The notes below the pieces were generated by a model. The model was not told the DNA's origin, ran no database searches, and saw only the letters and a program-made list of their open reading frames with translations. Source: Allopusillimonas sp008369125 (GTDB lineage Bacteria; Pseudomonadota; Gammaproteobacteria; Burkholderiales; Burkholderiaceae_B). From it: a stretch of 64,000 bases of DNA. The DNA lies in NCBI RefSeq assembly GCF_008369125.1, contig NZ_VOAY01000004.1, positions 186,001 to 250,000 of the forward strand, given 5' to 3'. The position numbers were made by a program, and so were the translations under genes. Below are positions 50,301-57,930 of this stretch, piece by piece (the first letter of the stretch is position 1; the number at the start of each line of letters is the position of its first letter).

Positions 50301-53055
50301 CCACATCATCAAAATGCAGCCCGGTGGTAGGCTCATCAAACAAGAACAGGCTGCCCTTCTTTGCCACCCTGGCCGACGAGATGCCGCTGCGGGAGGCAGC
50401 CGCCAAATGGCCGGCCAGTTTTAGCCGCTGCGCTTCACCCCCCGACAAGGTGGGCACGGGTTGACCCAGGCGCAGGTATTCGAGGCCGACATCGGCAAGC
50501 GGCGCAAGCGCCCACTGCACGTCACGCAGGCCGCTGAAAAACGACAGGGCCTCTGACACCGTCATTTCAAGCACCTGATCAATGGACGCGGTGCGCCCGA
50601 GGTGTTCAACCTGCACTTCCAGCACTTCGGGCCTGAAACGCTTGCCGTCGCAGTCAGGGCAGCGCAGGTAAACATCAGACAAAAACTGCATTTCGACGTG
50701 CTCAAAGCCCGTGCCACCGCAGGTGGGGCAACGCCCATCGCCAGTATTAAAGCTGAACGTACCGGCGGTATAGCCGCGCTCGCGGGACATCGGCGCCTGT
50801 GCAAACAGTTTGCGCACAGAGTCGAATGCGCCAACGTAGCTGGCCGGGTTGGAACGCGCCGTCTTGCCAATAGGCGTTTGATCGACCATAACGACATCGG
50901 CCAGCATCTCTACGCCAAGCAGGCGATCAAACTCGCCCGGCGCTTCGGTCGGTTTGCCGTGTTGTTTGAGTATGGCCGGGTAGAGTACATCTTGGATTAG
51001 CGTAGATTTGCCTGAGCCCGACACGCCGGTTACACACACCAGGCGACCCAGCGGAATCGACACCGATACATTTTTGAGGTTGTTGGCGCGCGCACCTTCC
51101 AGAATAAGTCTGGGTGTATTGGGCGCTACGGGCATGGGCCGCGGGGCCTCGACCCGAAGACGGCCACCCAGATAGTTGCCGGTCAGCGTATCAGCATTGC
51201 GCAACTGCGCAGGTGTGCCATCAAATACGATGTTGCCCCCCCGCTCACCCGGCCCGGGGCCCATATCCATAATGCGGTCGGCAGCAATCATTACCTGCGG
51301 GTCGTGTTCTACCACGACCAGGGTATTACCGTTGGCCCGCAGTCGGTGCATGACCTCAACCACCCTATGCATGTCGCGCGGGTGCAGACCAATGGAGGGT
51401 TCATCCAGTACAAAAAGCGTATTAACCAACGACGTGCCCAGCGCTGTGGTCAGGTTAATGCGCTGCACTTCACCGCCCGACAGGGTGCGGCTTTGGCGGT
51501 CAAGCGATAGATAACCCAGCCCCACATCGCACAAAAACTTCAGGCGAGTGCGTACCTCGGAAAGCAGCAAATCAATGGCTGCGTCAATATCAGCCCCAAA
51601 GCTGATATCGACGAAATAATCGCGCACACGCTGTATAGGCAGGCGCATGAGGTCATGAATACATAGCCCGGGCAAGGCGTTGAGTTGCTCGCGCGTCCAG
51701 GCGGCATGCACTGGCATAAAACGCGGATAGGCATCGTCTTGCTCGCGGTGCACCCCATCGCCCACGCGCCACAGCGTTGCATCGGGCTTGAGCCTCGAAC
51801 CATTGCAGGTCGGGCAGGGTGTGTAGCTGCGGTATTTGGACAAAAGCACACGCACATGCATTTTGTAGGCGCGTGATTCGAGCCAGTCAAAAAAACGCTG
51901 CGCCCCATACCATTGCGTTTTCCAGGCCTGTTGGCCGCCCTTCCAGTCGGGGGTACCGTCAATAACCCAGCGTTTCTCGTCGTCGTCGAGATCTTTCCAG
52001 GGGGTGTCAAGACGCACCTTGGCGGCGGGGGCGTAGCGCTCCAGCTCGGCCTGGCACTCTTTGTAGCTATTAGTCTGCCATGGCTTGACCGCGCCCTCAC
52101 GCAGGGTTTTAGTTTCATCAGGCACGACCAGCCCGTAATCAATGCCCATGACACGACCAAAACCGCGACACGACTCACACGCCCCCAGAGGCGAATTAAA
52201 CGAAAACGTGCTGGGTAATGGCGGAGTGTATTCAATATCGCACTGCGCGCAATGCAAACGACTACTGAAACGCCATACGGTTTCTTGAGCCGCTTCGTCT
52301 CCCGATTCAGGCATGGCATGCACGGCAATGTGCCCGTCACCCTGTTTTAGTGCAGCGTCAAGCGCCTCCATGACGCGCTCTGCCTCAGCAGAGCCGTAGC
52401 GGAATCGGTCTTGCACCACATGCAGTACCCGGCGTTGCTCAGGCTTGGGCTTGGCACGCTTGCCTTTGGCCTTTTTGGGCACAGGCGGTGTGTACAGGCG
52501 GGTTTCTTCGTGATGAACCCTGGTATAGCCCTGCTGATCGAGAAACCCGCGTACCTCGTCTTCGGTGTAGTTGGCAGGAATGACCACCGGAAAGGTAATG
52601 ACAAGCCGTGGGTCGTCAGGCTGACTGAGAACCGCCAGTTGCTGACAGATGGATTGTGGGTTGTCACGCCGCACCTGCGTGCCACAGCAACGACAGTACA
52701 ACCGCCCCAGGCGTGCAAACAGCAGCTTGAAATGATCATTAAGCTCGGTCATGGTGCCCACGGTGCTGCGTGAATTACGCACCGGGTTGACCTGGTCTAT
52801 GGCAATAGCGGGCAAAATGCCCTCGATGCGCTCGACCTGGGGTTTATCCATACGATCGAGAAACTGTCTCGCATAGGGCGAGAAGGTTTCGACGTAGCGG
52901 CGTTGACCCTCGGCGTACAGGGTGTCGAAAGCCAGTGAACTCTTACCCGAGCCTGACACACCAGTAACGACCAGCAGCTCGCCGGTTGTGATGGAGACGT
53001 CGAGGTTTTTAAGGTTGTTCTGGCGGGCGCCAAAGATGCGTATCTGTGAACTCAT
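47290..53055 (-). CDS. uvrA: Double-length UvrA-family protein (two UvrA units fused)
   Basis: A 1921-residue protein made of two complete UvrA-like halves (about 1-990 and 1030-1915), twice the normal 940-970. UvrA is the damage-recognition ATPase of nucleotide excision repair and normally works as a dimer. Four Walker A motifs GVSGSGKS(S/T) stand at about 32, 677, 1060 and 1591. Four signatures LSGGE stand at about 525, 870, 1438 and 1781, each followed by LDEP or FDEP. The zinc modules near the second ATPases are C776/C779/C799/C802 and C1691/C1694/C1714/C1717. The halves are distinct in sequence, so this is an old fusion, not a recent duplication. Similar long UvrA proteins occur in Burkholderiales. 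A standard uvrA may exist elsewhere. It heads an overlapping operon with pabB and pabC. Confidence 0.92.
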   Translation of the reverse strand: MSSQIRIFGARQNNLKNLDVSITTGELLVVTGVSGSGKSSLAFDTLYAEGQRRYVETFSPYARQFLDRMDKPQVERIEGILPAIAIDQVNPVRNSRSTVGTMTELNDHFKLLFARLGRLYCRCCGTQVRRDNPQSICQQLAVLSQPDDPRLVITFPVVIPANYTEDEVRGFLDQQGYTRVHHEETRLYTPPVPKKAKGKRAKPKPEQRRVLHVVQDRFRYGSAEAERVMEALDAALKQGDGHIAVHAMPESGDEAAQETVWRFSSRLHCAQCDIEYTPPLPSTFSFNSPLGACESCRGFGRVMGIDYGLVVPDETKTLREGAVKPWQTNSYKECQAELERYAPAAKVRLDTPWKDLDDDEKRWVIDGTPDWKGGQQAWKTQWYGAQRFFDWLESRAYKMHVRVLLSKYRSYTPCPTCNGSRLKPDATLWRVGDGVHREQDDAYPRFMPVHAAWTREQLNALPGLCIHDLMRLPIQRVRDYFVDISFGADIDAAIDLLLSEVRTRLKFLCDVGLGYLSLDRQSRTLSGGEVQRINLTTALGTSLVNTLFVLDEPSIGLHPRDMHRVVEVMHRLRANGNTLVVVEHDPQVMIAADRIMDMGPGPGERGGNIVFDGTPAQLRNADTLTGNYLGGRLRVEAPRPMPVAPNTPRLILEGARANNLKNVSVSIPLGRLVCVTGVSGSGKSTLIQDVLYPAILKQHGKPTEAPGEFDRLLGVEMLADVVMVDQTPIGKTARSNPASYVGAFDSVRKLFAQAPMSRERGYTAGTFSFNTGDGRCPTCGGTGFEHVEMQFLSDVYLRCPDCDGKRFRPEVLEVQVEHLGRTASIDQVLEMTVSEALSFFSGLRDVQWALAPLADVGLEYLRLGQPVPTLSGGEAQRLKLAGHLAAASRSGISSARVAKKGSLFLFDEPTTGLHFDDVAKLMQAFRKLLAAGHSLLIIEHNLDVIRAADWLIDLGPEGGDAGGEVVGVGTPDDLAANAASHTGQALADYTSAIVYEDRSQAARLLAEPERQYGAEAGTPLQTALGRRRDNHSIDILNAREHNLKGINVSIPRDTFTVITGVSGSGKSTLAFDILFNEGQRRYLESLNAYARAIVQPAGKPDVDAIYGIPPTVAIEQRTSRGGRKSTVATMTEIHHFLRLLYVKLGTQMCPTCHVPVEPQKPEQIVAQIMRDYKGRHIGVLAPLVVARKGYYTDLAKWAAGKGYTHLRVDGEFIAVAPWPRLDRYKEHTIELPVADLLVDSNDELGLRTAIRSALEHGHGTMGILVDLTDNHTLSLELRREAGLGVSAQYHQFSVKRACPCCGTSFPEPDPRMFSYNSKHGWCTSCFGTGLQLSGFDEEQTGEESAWNAGYEGQTEPCRACHGERLNPVSRAFLWRDRSIAQLASMPVSDAQSFFTGLVARGREAEIARDILTEVQGRLNFMQEVGLGYLALDRAAPTLSGGEAQRIRLAAQLGSNLQGVCYVLDEPTIGLHARDNQILLNALATLERNGNTLVVVEHDEDTIRRASHIIDIGPGAGVRGGMVVAQGTAQDLMDNPASVTGRFLKHPLQHPMNGRRTVDKETPVIEVLGAHMHNLHNVNARIPVGRLSVITGVSGSGKSTLAREVLLDNIALAVSQRKVPVWKGCVEVKGWEQVDRVLEVDQTPIGKTPRSCPATYVGFWDDVRKLFAGTREARVRGWSATRFSFNTGDGRCPVCEGQGMRTIEMSFLPDVKVLCDACHGERFSRDTLNVTWREKSAGEVLKMEVDEAVGFFSAHSRISRILQLMQDVGLGYLTLGQPSPTLSGGEAQRIKLVTELAKARMDEGVVKTGRASRLPHTLYVLDEPTVGLSGADVEKLINVLHRLVEAGNTVVVIEHNLDIIAEADWVVDLGPEGGTGGGHLVVQGTPEDVIARSPVSHTGEALVRFLKAGQQANEVKPDAVPL

Positions 53056-53147
53056 ATCGCTATGATAATCGCTCTTTTGGCAATGCTCACCGATTACCTT
53101 GATGCCGCATCAACTTGGGCCCACCTGTACCGTTTAAGCTTGACTTT

Positions 53148-53183
53148 TTGTGGCCCAACACAGTTCTGAGGTAGAATGTTGGG
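53148..53183 (+). promoter_or_regulatory. Promoter with flanking inverted repeat, small basic protein gene
   Basis: TAGAAT (53172-53177) makes a good -10; TTGTGG (53148-53153) is a weak -35 at 18 bp. CCCAACA (53154-53160) and TGTTGGG (53177-53183) form a 7-bp inverted repeat around the -10, as an operator might. The transcript would start about 55 bp before the ATG of the 42-residue gene. Confidence 0.45.
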
Positions 53184-53246
53184 TTAACTGAATTTATGGG
53201 CCTTGCACGCCAGCCTGGCCTTTCATGCAAAGACCGGAGAATTATC

Positions 53247-53375
53247 ATGGCAGAAATCAAACGCAACCGTCGCAACACCCTTGAACGCCGTTGCCTGGGC
53301 AAGGCTTTCAAGCGTCTTTTTGTGCGCTCGCCCAAAGGCGTGTTCAAAATGCTTGAAAAGGTCAAGCGCGCCTAA
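53247..53375 (+). CDS. Small basic protein, 42 residues
   Basis: An open frame too short for ordinary length filters, encoding MAEIKRNRRNTLERRCLGKA and continuing to a C-terminal KMLEKVKRA. About one third of the residues are Arg or Lys. GGAGA stands seven bases before the ATG, and a plausible promoter lies at 53148-53183. The product could bind RNA or DNA; I recognise no family. Downstream lie a 16-bp palindrome (53410-53425) and a terminator (53556-53584). The uvrA gene starts divergently 191 bp away. Confidence 0.62.
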   Translation: MAEIKRNRRNTLERRCLGKAFKRLFVRSPKGVFKMLEKVKRA

Positions 53376-53409
53376 TCACGACAACGCTCTGGTACTTTGC
53401 CAGTGCAAT

Positions 53410-53425
53410 GGGGGGCTAGCCCCCC
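53410..53425. other. GC palindrome GGGGGGCTAGCCCCCC
   Basis: A perfect 16-bp palindrome 35 bp after the 42-residue gene, enclosed by a looser pair TGGTAC/GTACCA (about 53392 and 53441). Without a U-run it is not a classical terminator. Confidence 0.6.
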
Positions 53426-53555
53426 AAGCGTGATCAGGTCGTACCAGGCAATACTGTATGGTCTCTAGTACAAACAGTCTAAAGACCAAAAATTGGCACA
53501 TTCACGTTGAATACGTCAGTTTTGCTTGTATCCTGTTGTAAGGTTGGCAAGAAAT

Positions 53556-53584
53556 CCGCAGAACTCCAAACTGCGGGTTTTTTT
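53556..53584 (+). terminator. Rho-independent terminator upstream of the glycosyltransferase gene
   Basis: CCGCAG (53556-53561), a 9-base loop and CTGCGG (53571-53576) followed by GTTTTTTTT. It acts on + strand transcripts, either that of the 42-residue gene or a short non-coding RNA from the preceding 170 bp. Confidence 0.8.
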
Positions 53585-53626
53585 TCGCCTATCATCACGG
53601 CATAGCTGCACATAAAAGAAAATTCT

Positions 53627-54553
53627 ATGTCTATCTGGCGCCATCTTTTTACGGTCGTAACCCCCACATATAATCGTGCGCACACGCTGGAGCGTCTGTA
53701 CCAGTCGCTGCGCGACCAATCGTTTCAAGACTTTGAATGGGTAATCGTTGATGACGGTTCCACCGACGATACACGCACTATGGTTATGGGCTGGCAGCAA
53801 GAAGCCAGTTTCCCCATCCACTATATGTGGCAAAACAACCAGCACAAAAAAACTGCCTTTAACCGTGGTGTGCAGAAAGCCAGCGGTGAGCTGGTCGTGG
53901 CCATAGACAGCGACGACAGCCTCGACGCCAACGCGCTGTACAGCATGGCCAGTGCGTGGAACGAAATCCCGCTAAATGAACGAGAGCATTACGTCGCCAT
54001 TACCGGCCTCTGTGCCCGTCCCGATGGACGTATTGTGGGAGACATGTATCCCAGCGATGTGTTTGACGCCACTTCACTCGACATGACTTTCAAGTACAGG
54101 GTCAGGGGGGAAAAATTCGGCTGTCTTCGCACTGACGTGTTGCGCCAGTTTCCGTTTCCGGAAGAAATCGCCGGCTTTGTGCCTGAAAGCCTGGTCTGGC
54201 GAGCCATTGCACGTGCTGGCTACCTTACCCGTTTCGTAAATCAGGTGTTCCGGGTGTATTACGACAGCCCCGATTCGCTGTCGCATCAGGGCCGTAACAG
54301 CCAGCAACACGCACTGGGGCTGTGGCTGCTGGCCAGAGATACCGTCGTCGAGTGCCTGCCCTGGTTTCGTTATCGTCCCCAGGCGTTTCTGATGGCGGCT
54401 GCACGCTACACCAGATTTTCTTTGCACATGCGCGATAACCACCAGGAACAGCCCGACGGCTGGTCACTGAAAGGCTTTGCGCCGCACTTGCTGGTCTGCC
54501 TGATGTGGCCAGTAGGCCTATTGCTGTATGTGCGGGATCGGGTGCGAACCTGA
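53627..54553 (+). CDS. Glycosyltransferase family 2 protein
   Basis: A 308-residue GT-A fold glycosyltransferase. The N-terminal part has FTVVTPTYNRAHTLERLYQSL (about 8-28), EWVIVDDGSTDDT (nucleotide-binding Asp pair, about 37-49) and AFNRGVQKASGELVVAIDSDDSLD, with the DxD-type DSDD at 94-97. The C-terminal third is less conserved and ends in a hydrophobic stretch (LLVCLMWPVGLLLYV) that may touch the membrane. Donor and acceptor are unknown; no other sugar genes lie nearby. The last 62 bases of the gene are unit one of a three-unit tandem repeat (54492-54677). Confidence 0.9.
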   Translation: MSIWRHLFTVVTPTYNRAHTLERLYQSLRDQSFQDFEWVIVDDGSTDDTRTMVMGWQQEASFPIHYMWQNNQHKKTAFNRGVQKASGELVVAIDSDDSLDANALYSMASAWNEIPLNEREHYVAITGLCARPDGRIVGDMYPSDVFDATSLDMTFKYRVRGEKFGCLRTDVLRQFPFPEEIAGFVPESLVWRAIARAGYLTRFVNQVFRVYYDSPDSLSHQGRNSQQHALGLWLLARDTVVECLPWFRYRPQAFLMAAARYTRFSLHMRDNHQEQPDGWSLKGFAPHLLVCLMWPVGLLLYVRDRVRT

Positions 54554-54677
54554 TGGCCTGCTGAATGTAACCAGCAGGTCTTTTTCTGTATGTGCATCGC
54601 CGGGTACGTACTTGATGGTCTGCTGAATGTGGCCAGTAAGTCTTTTGCTGTATGTACGTGGCGGGGTACGAACTTGA
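54492..54677. repeat. Three 62-bp tandem repeats over the 3' end of the glycosyltransferase gene
   Basis: Units 54492-54553, 54554-54615 and 54616-54677 are each exactly 62 bp and clearly related (for example GCTGTATGT and GTACG.ACTTGA shared). Unit one encodes the last residues and stop of the glycosyltransferase; units two and three are non-coding copies. Confidence 0.88.
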
Positions 54678-54705
54678 TTCTGACCCAAGCTGCCGCAACA
54701 ATCGG

Positions 54706-55893
54706 CTATTTTGTTGCTTTCAGCAGTTCGCGCGCAATGATCAGTTTTTGAACCTCGGTTGCACCTTCATAAATACGCAAGGCTCGAATATCGCGATAAA
54801 GCCTTTCAACCGGCGTATTGCTCACCAGCCCCTGCCCGCCAAACATCTGCAGCACACGGTCTATCACCCACTGGGCAGACTCTGTTGACGCCATCTTAGC
54901 CATGGCGGTTTCTGCCGTGGTCGAGCGGCCAACCACGTCACGTGTCCAGGCTGCGCGGTAGGTCAACAGCGCACTTTGATCAATGGCTGTGGCAATATCG
55001 CCAAAAGCAGCCTGCGTTAGCTGGAAGTCTGCCAGCGTCTGGCCAAACATTTTTCTGCTGCTGGCCCTGGCCAGACCCTCGGACAGCGCGCGACGAGCAA
55101 AACCCAGGGCGGCAGCCGCCACAGAGCAACGGAAAATATCCAGCGTGCGCATGGCCAGCTTAAAGCCCTGCCCTGGCTCGCCCAGCATTTGACCGGCGGG
55201 CACACGACAACCATCAAAACGCAGCGTCGCCAGCGGATGGGGTGACATGACGTTAATCTGCGACTCCACACTCAGGCCTGGCGTATCTGCATCGACAACA
55301 AAAGCGCTGATGCCGCGCGAGCCTGCATCGACCTCAGTACGCACAAAAACACAATAGAAGTCGGCGATACCGCCATTTGAGATCCAGGTTTTTCTGCCAT
55401 TCAGCACAAACGCGTCACCGTCTCGCGAGGCCGAGCAGGTTAGGGCCGCCACATCGGAGCCCGCGTCAGGCTCGGAAAGCGCAAATGCGGCAATGGCCTC
55501 ACCCGTCGCGACGCGGGGAAGATAACGCTGCCTGATGGCTTCACTGCCTGCCAGCGTAATGGCACCCGACCCCAACCCCTGCATGGCGAAGGCAAAATCG
55601 GCCAGCGCATCATAGCGCCCTAATGTTTCACGCAAAATACACACGGAGCGAGAGTCAATCTGGGGATAAATACCCCCCAGGCTTAAGACTTCATCAGCAT
55701 CACCTGATGGAATGCAATACCTGAGCCAACCCGCCTTGCCCAGTTGCGACACCAAGTCTTTGCATGCCTGATTGACGTCAGTATGATCAACCTCACCCAG
55801 ATTATCGACACACCACTGATTTAACGCTTTAGCCAGTTGGCGATGGGTGTCGTCAAAAAACGGCCACTCCAGCCATGAATCATCGTGATACAT
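54706..55893 (-). CDS. Acyl-CoA dehydrogenase family protein
   Basis: A 395-residue FAD-dependent acyl-CoA dehydrogenase-type enzyme. Three-part fold: N-terminal helices (1-125), the beta domain with AFALSEPDAGSDVAALTCSA (about 140-160) and the WISNGGIADFYCVFVRT flavin contact, and the C-terminal helical bundle with QTLADFQLTQAAFGDIAT and MFGGQGLVSNTPVERLYRDIRALRIYEGATEV, which carries the Glu-containing end motif (YEGATEV) used for catalysis in many members. The substrate (fatty or branched acyl-CoA) cannot be told. tcdA is upstream on the same strand with a 21-bp gap. Confidence 0.93.
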   Translation of the reverse strand: MYHDDSWLEWPFFDDTHRQLAKALNQWCVDNLGEVDHTDVNQACKDLVSQLGKAGWLRYCIPSGDADEVLSLGGIYPQIDSRSVCILRETLGRYDALADFAFAMQGLGSGAITLAGSEAIRQRYLPRVATGEAIAAFALSEPDAGSDVAALTCSASRDGDAFVLNGRKTWISNGGIADFYCVFVRTEVDAGSRGISAFVVDADTPGLSVESQINVMSPHPLATLRFDGCRVPAGQMLGEPGQGFKLAMRTLDIFRCSVAAAALGFARRALSEGLARASSRKMFGQTLADFQLTQAAFGDIATAIDQSALLTYRAAWTRDVVGRSTTAETAMAKMASTESAQWVIDRVLQMFGGQGLVSNTPVERLYRDIRALRIYEGATEVQKLIIARELLKATK

Positions 55894-55914
55894 AGGTTAT
55901 CTCCATCGTTGTTT

Positions 55915-56886
55915 TTATTTGAACCGGCCATGCAATAAGTGATGTATGGCCTCACTGGCGGCAGCCATGCCCATGGGTGCGGTAACCGTAACGGCCGAAC
56001 CGTAGCCCGCGCACGAAAGGCCCTGCAATGCAGTTGCCTGAGGTGCCAGAGCAGGCAACTCACCAAGCTCAAGGCGCGCCTGCGCGCTGGCTATCTGGTT
56101 TTCCGTCTGACTTGCCGCTTCATGTGCCAAATATTCGGGTACTGGCACATTAAGGTCATTTTCCTGGCTGGAAGCCTTGTCGCCTGACACGGAAGCGTTC
56201 ATGTCTTGCATCCAGGCCGTCGGCAGTATTGCAGGCTGATCAAACCATAAAACCCTCACCCCCATTTTGGGAACGCGGTGTTTGACCTTGCCAGCCTGAC
56301 TGGCAGCTCGGGGAAATCGATGCAGACGGCGTAACGTGTTGCGCAATTTTGACAGTAAGGCATCGTTTACGGCCGCCGACAAGTCGCCAGCCCTCAACGC
56401 CAGTGGGTCAGTTTTGCCGCCCGCGCCCCCACACACCACGACAGGCAGTTTGCGAGTGCGGCATTCCAGTATCATGGCGATCTTGGCGGCTGCCTGATCG
56501 GTGCAATCAACGACCAGGTCTACGTCTGCCGCGATAATTGCCGAGACGTTTTCAGGGCTTATGAAGTCATCGATCATATTGAGCCTGCACGCCGGGTTAA
56601 TGCCGTGCACCCGCTGCCCCATCGCCACCACCTTGGCCTGACCAACTGTTTCGGTCAACGCATGCAGCTGCCGGTTGATATTAGACTCGGCAACATGATC
56701 AAGGTCGACCAGGCTAATCGCCCCCACCCCTGAACGCGCCAACGCCTCGGCGCACCACGACCCCACGCCACCAATGCCAGCCACCAGCACATGCGCGCCC
56801 TGCAGCCGCGACAGCCCGTCTACCCCGTATAACCGTTCAAGGCCAGCGAAGCGGCGTTGCAAATCAATATTGGTCGCGTCTGTCAT
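55915..56886 (-). CDS. tcdA: tRNA threonylcarbamoyladenosine dehydratase
   Basis: An E1-like (ThiF superfamily) ATPase that cyclises t6A37 to ct6A in tRNA. The 323-residue product has LVAGIGGVGSWCAEALARSGVGAISLVDLDHVAESNINRQLHAL (about 34-77) for ATP binding, then VDLVVDCTDQAAAKIAMI and LPVVVCGGAGGKTDP. It is longer than E. coli TcdA (268) because of a poorly conserved segment at about 225-275 (QDMNASVSGDKASS and following). It is followed after 21 bp by the acyl-CoA dehydrogenase gene. chaC starts divergently 343 bp away. Confidence 0.93.
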   Translation of the reverse strand: MTDATNIDLQRRFAGLERLYGVDGLSRLQGAHVLVAGIGGVGSWCAEALARSGVGAISLVDLDHVAESNINRQLHALTETVGQAKVVAMGQRVHGINPACRLNMIDDFISPENVSAIIAADVDLVVDCTDQAAAKIAMILECRTRKLPVVVCGGAGGKTDPLALRAGDLSAAVNDALLSKLRNTLRRLHRFPRAASQAGKVKHRVPKMGVRVLWFDQPAILPTAWMQDMNASVSGDKASSQENDLNVPVPEYLAHEAASQTENQIASAQARLELGELPALAPQATALQGLSCAGYGSAVTVTAPMGMAAASEAIHHLLHGRFK

Positions 56887-57084
56887 GGTGCCTGAAGAAG
56901 TGTTTCATAAAAGCCAAATAGGCCTGTTCCGATAGCTGGCCACCCAACTAGGCAGCCAAGACTACGGCGAGCAGCTAAATACACTGCGCTTTGGGTGCAT
57001 AAAGTGTACACGGGCCCCGTCTTTGTAGAAGCAAACAACCCCAGAGCATATAGGAGTGCCTTAGAATATTGAAGTAGCAAGTAA

Positions 57085-57126
57085 GTGATGATGCCAGACG
57101 CGCCTCGGGTGAGACCTCATCATCAC
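57085..57126. other. Inverted repeat in the long region upstream of chaC
   Basis: GTGATGATG (57085-57093) and CATCATCAC (57118-57126) are perfect 9-bp complements with 24 bases between; the palindrome AGCCCGGGCT follows at once. The 343 bp between tcdA and chaC shows no gene. The structure could be an mRNA leader element or an operator. Confidence 0.4.
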
Positions 57127-57229
57127 AGCCCGGGCTGTCACTGCATATGCCCGCATCAGGCCTTGCCAGCGGCCGCCCGCAAATTGGGTCAGACGCAGGC
57201 AAGTGGTTAATCTACGGAGCCCTCTTGTC

Positions 57230-57871
57230 GTGAATACCGTTTTTGCTCCCGAACCCGCACTGGCGTCTGCACCAGCGCCCAGTAATTTTCGTCTTCTTAC
57301 CGAGGCCGAACGCCTTGCGTCACTACAAAGTGCCATGGCCCGGTGGCAACCCGACCAAGACGTGTGGGTATACGGCTATGGTTCGCTGATCTGGCGGCCA
57401 GAGTTCGACTACACCGAAAAACGGCTGGCACTGCTGCATGGCTACCACCGTGCGCTATGCCTGTGGTCACGCGTAAACCGCGGAACACCTGACCGCCCTG
57501 GCCTGGTGTTCGGTCTTGACACTGGCGGTTCATGCCGTGGTATGGCCTTTCGCATACCTGCACACCAGGTGCCTGCTTCTATGGAGGCCTTGTGGAAGCG
57601 CGAAATGCCCAGCGGCGCATATCTGCCACGGTGGATCAACTGCCGCACTGAACAGGGCACGATCACAGCGCTAGTTTTTGCCATTAATCGCCATACAGAC
57701 GCCTACGTGCGCGGTTTGTCTACCGATCACCTGGCACAAATTGTGCGCAACGCCCATGGAAGCTATGGGCCCTGCGTAGAATACGTACTCGAAACCGCCA
57801 ACGCGCTCAGGCAGTGCAATATCCAGGATAAACGCCTGCAAGCCCTTGTTCGACACTTACAGCAACACTGA
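57230..57871 (+). CDS. chaC: ChaC-type gamma-glutamylcyclotransferase
   Basis: A 213-residue member of the ChaC family, which degrades glutathione to 5-oxoproline and Cys-Gly. The signature WVYGYGSLIWRPEFDYTEKR is at about 45-64, followed by LHGYHRALCLWSRVNRGTPDRPGLVFGLDTGGSCRG. The active-site Glu is expected in the MEALWKREM stretch and the LPRW pattern follows. GTG 57230 is preferred because GGAG lies about ten bases upstream; GTG 57203 would add nine residues. It is on the strand leading to pdxH (59 bp gap). With ggt 5 kb away, this gives the window two glutathione-degrading enzymes. Confidence 0.9.
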   Translation: MNTVFAPEPALASAPAPSNFRLLTEAERLASLQSAMARWQPDQDVWVYGYGSLIWRPEFDYTEKRLALLHGYHRALCLWSRVNRGTPDRPGLVFGLDTGGSCRGMAFRIPAHQVPASMEALWKREMPSGAYLPRWINCRTEQGTITALVFAINRHTDAYVRGLSTDHLAQIVRNAHGSYGPCVEYVLETANALRQCNIQDKRLQALVRHLQQH

Positions 57872-57930
57872 TCCCTGCAGACCGTCGTGGCTTGCTAAAC
57901 TAGGGGTTCACCATTCTGCGTACATTTACC

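Noticed and set aside
47290..53055. Suspicion that the 1921-codon uvrA is two genes joined by a missed stop
   Set aside because: The frame is continuous with a sensible linker (about 990-1030) and no internal ribosome-binding site; double UvrA proteins are known in Burkholderiales.
53494..53512. TGGCAC followed by TTGA resembling a sigma-54 promoter
   Set aside because: Spacing between the GG and GC elements is two bases too long and the -12 lacks TTGC.
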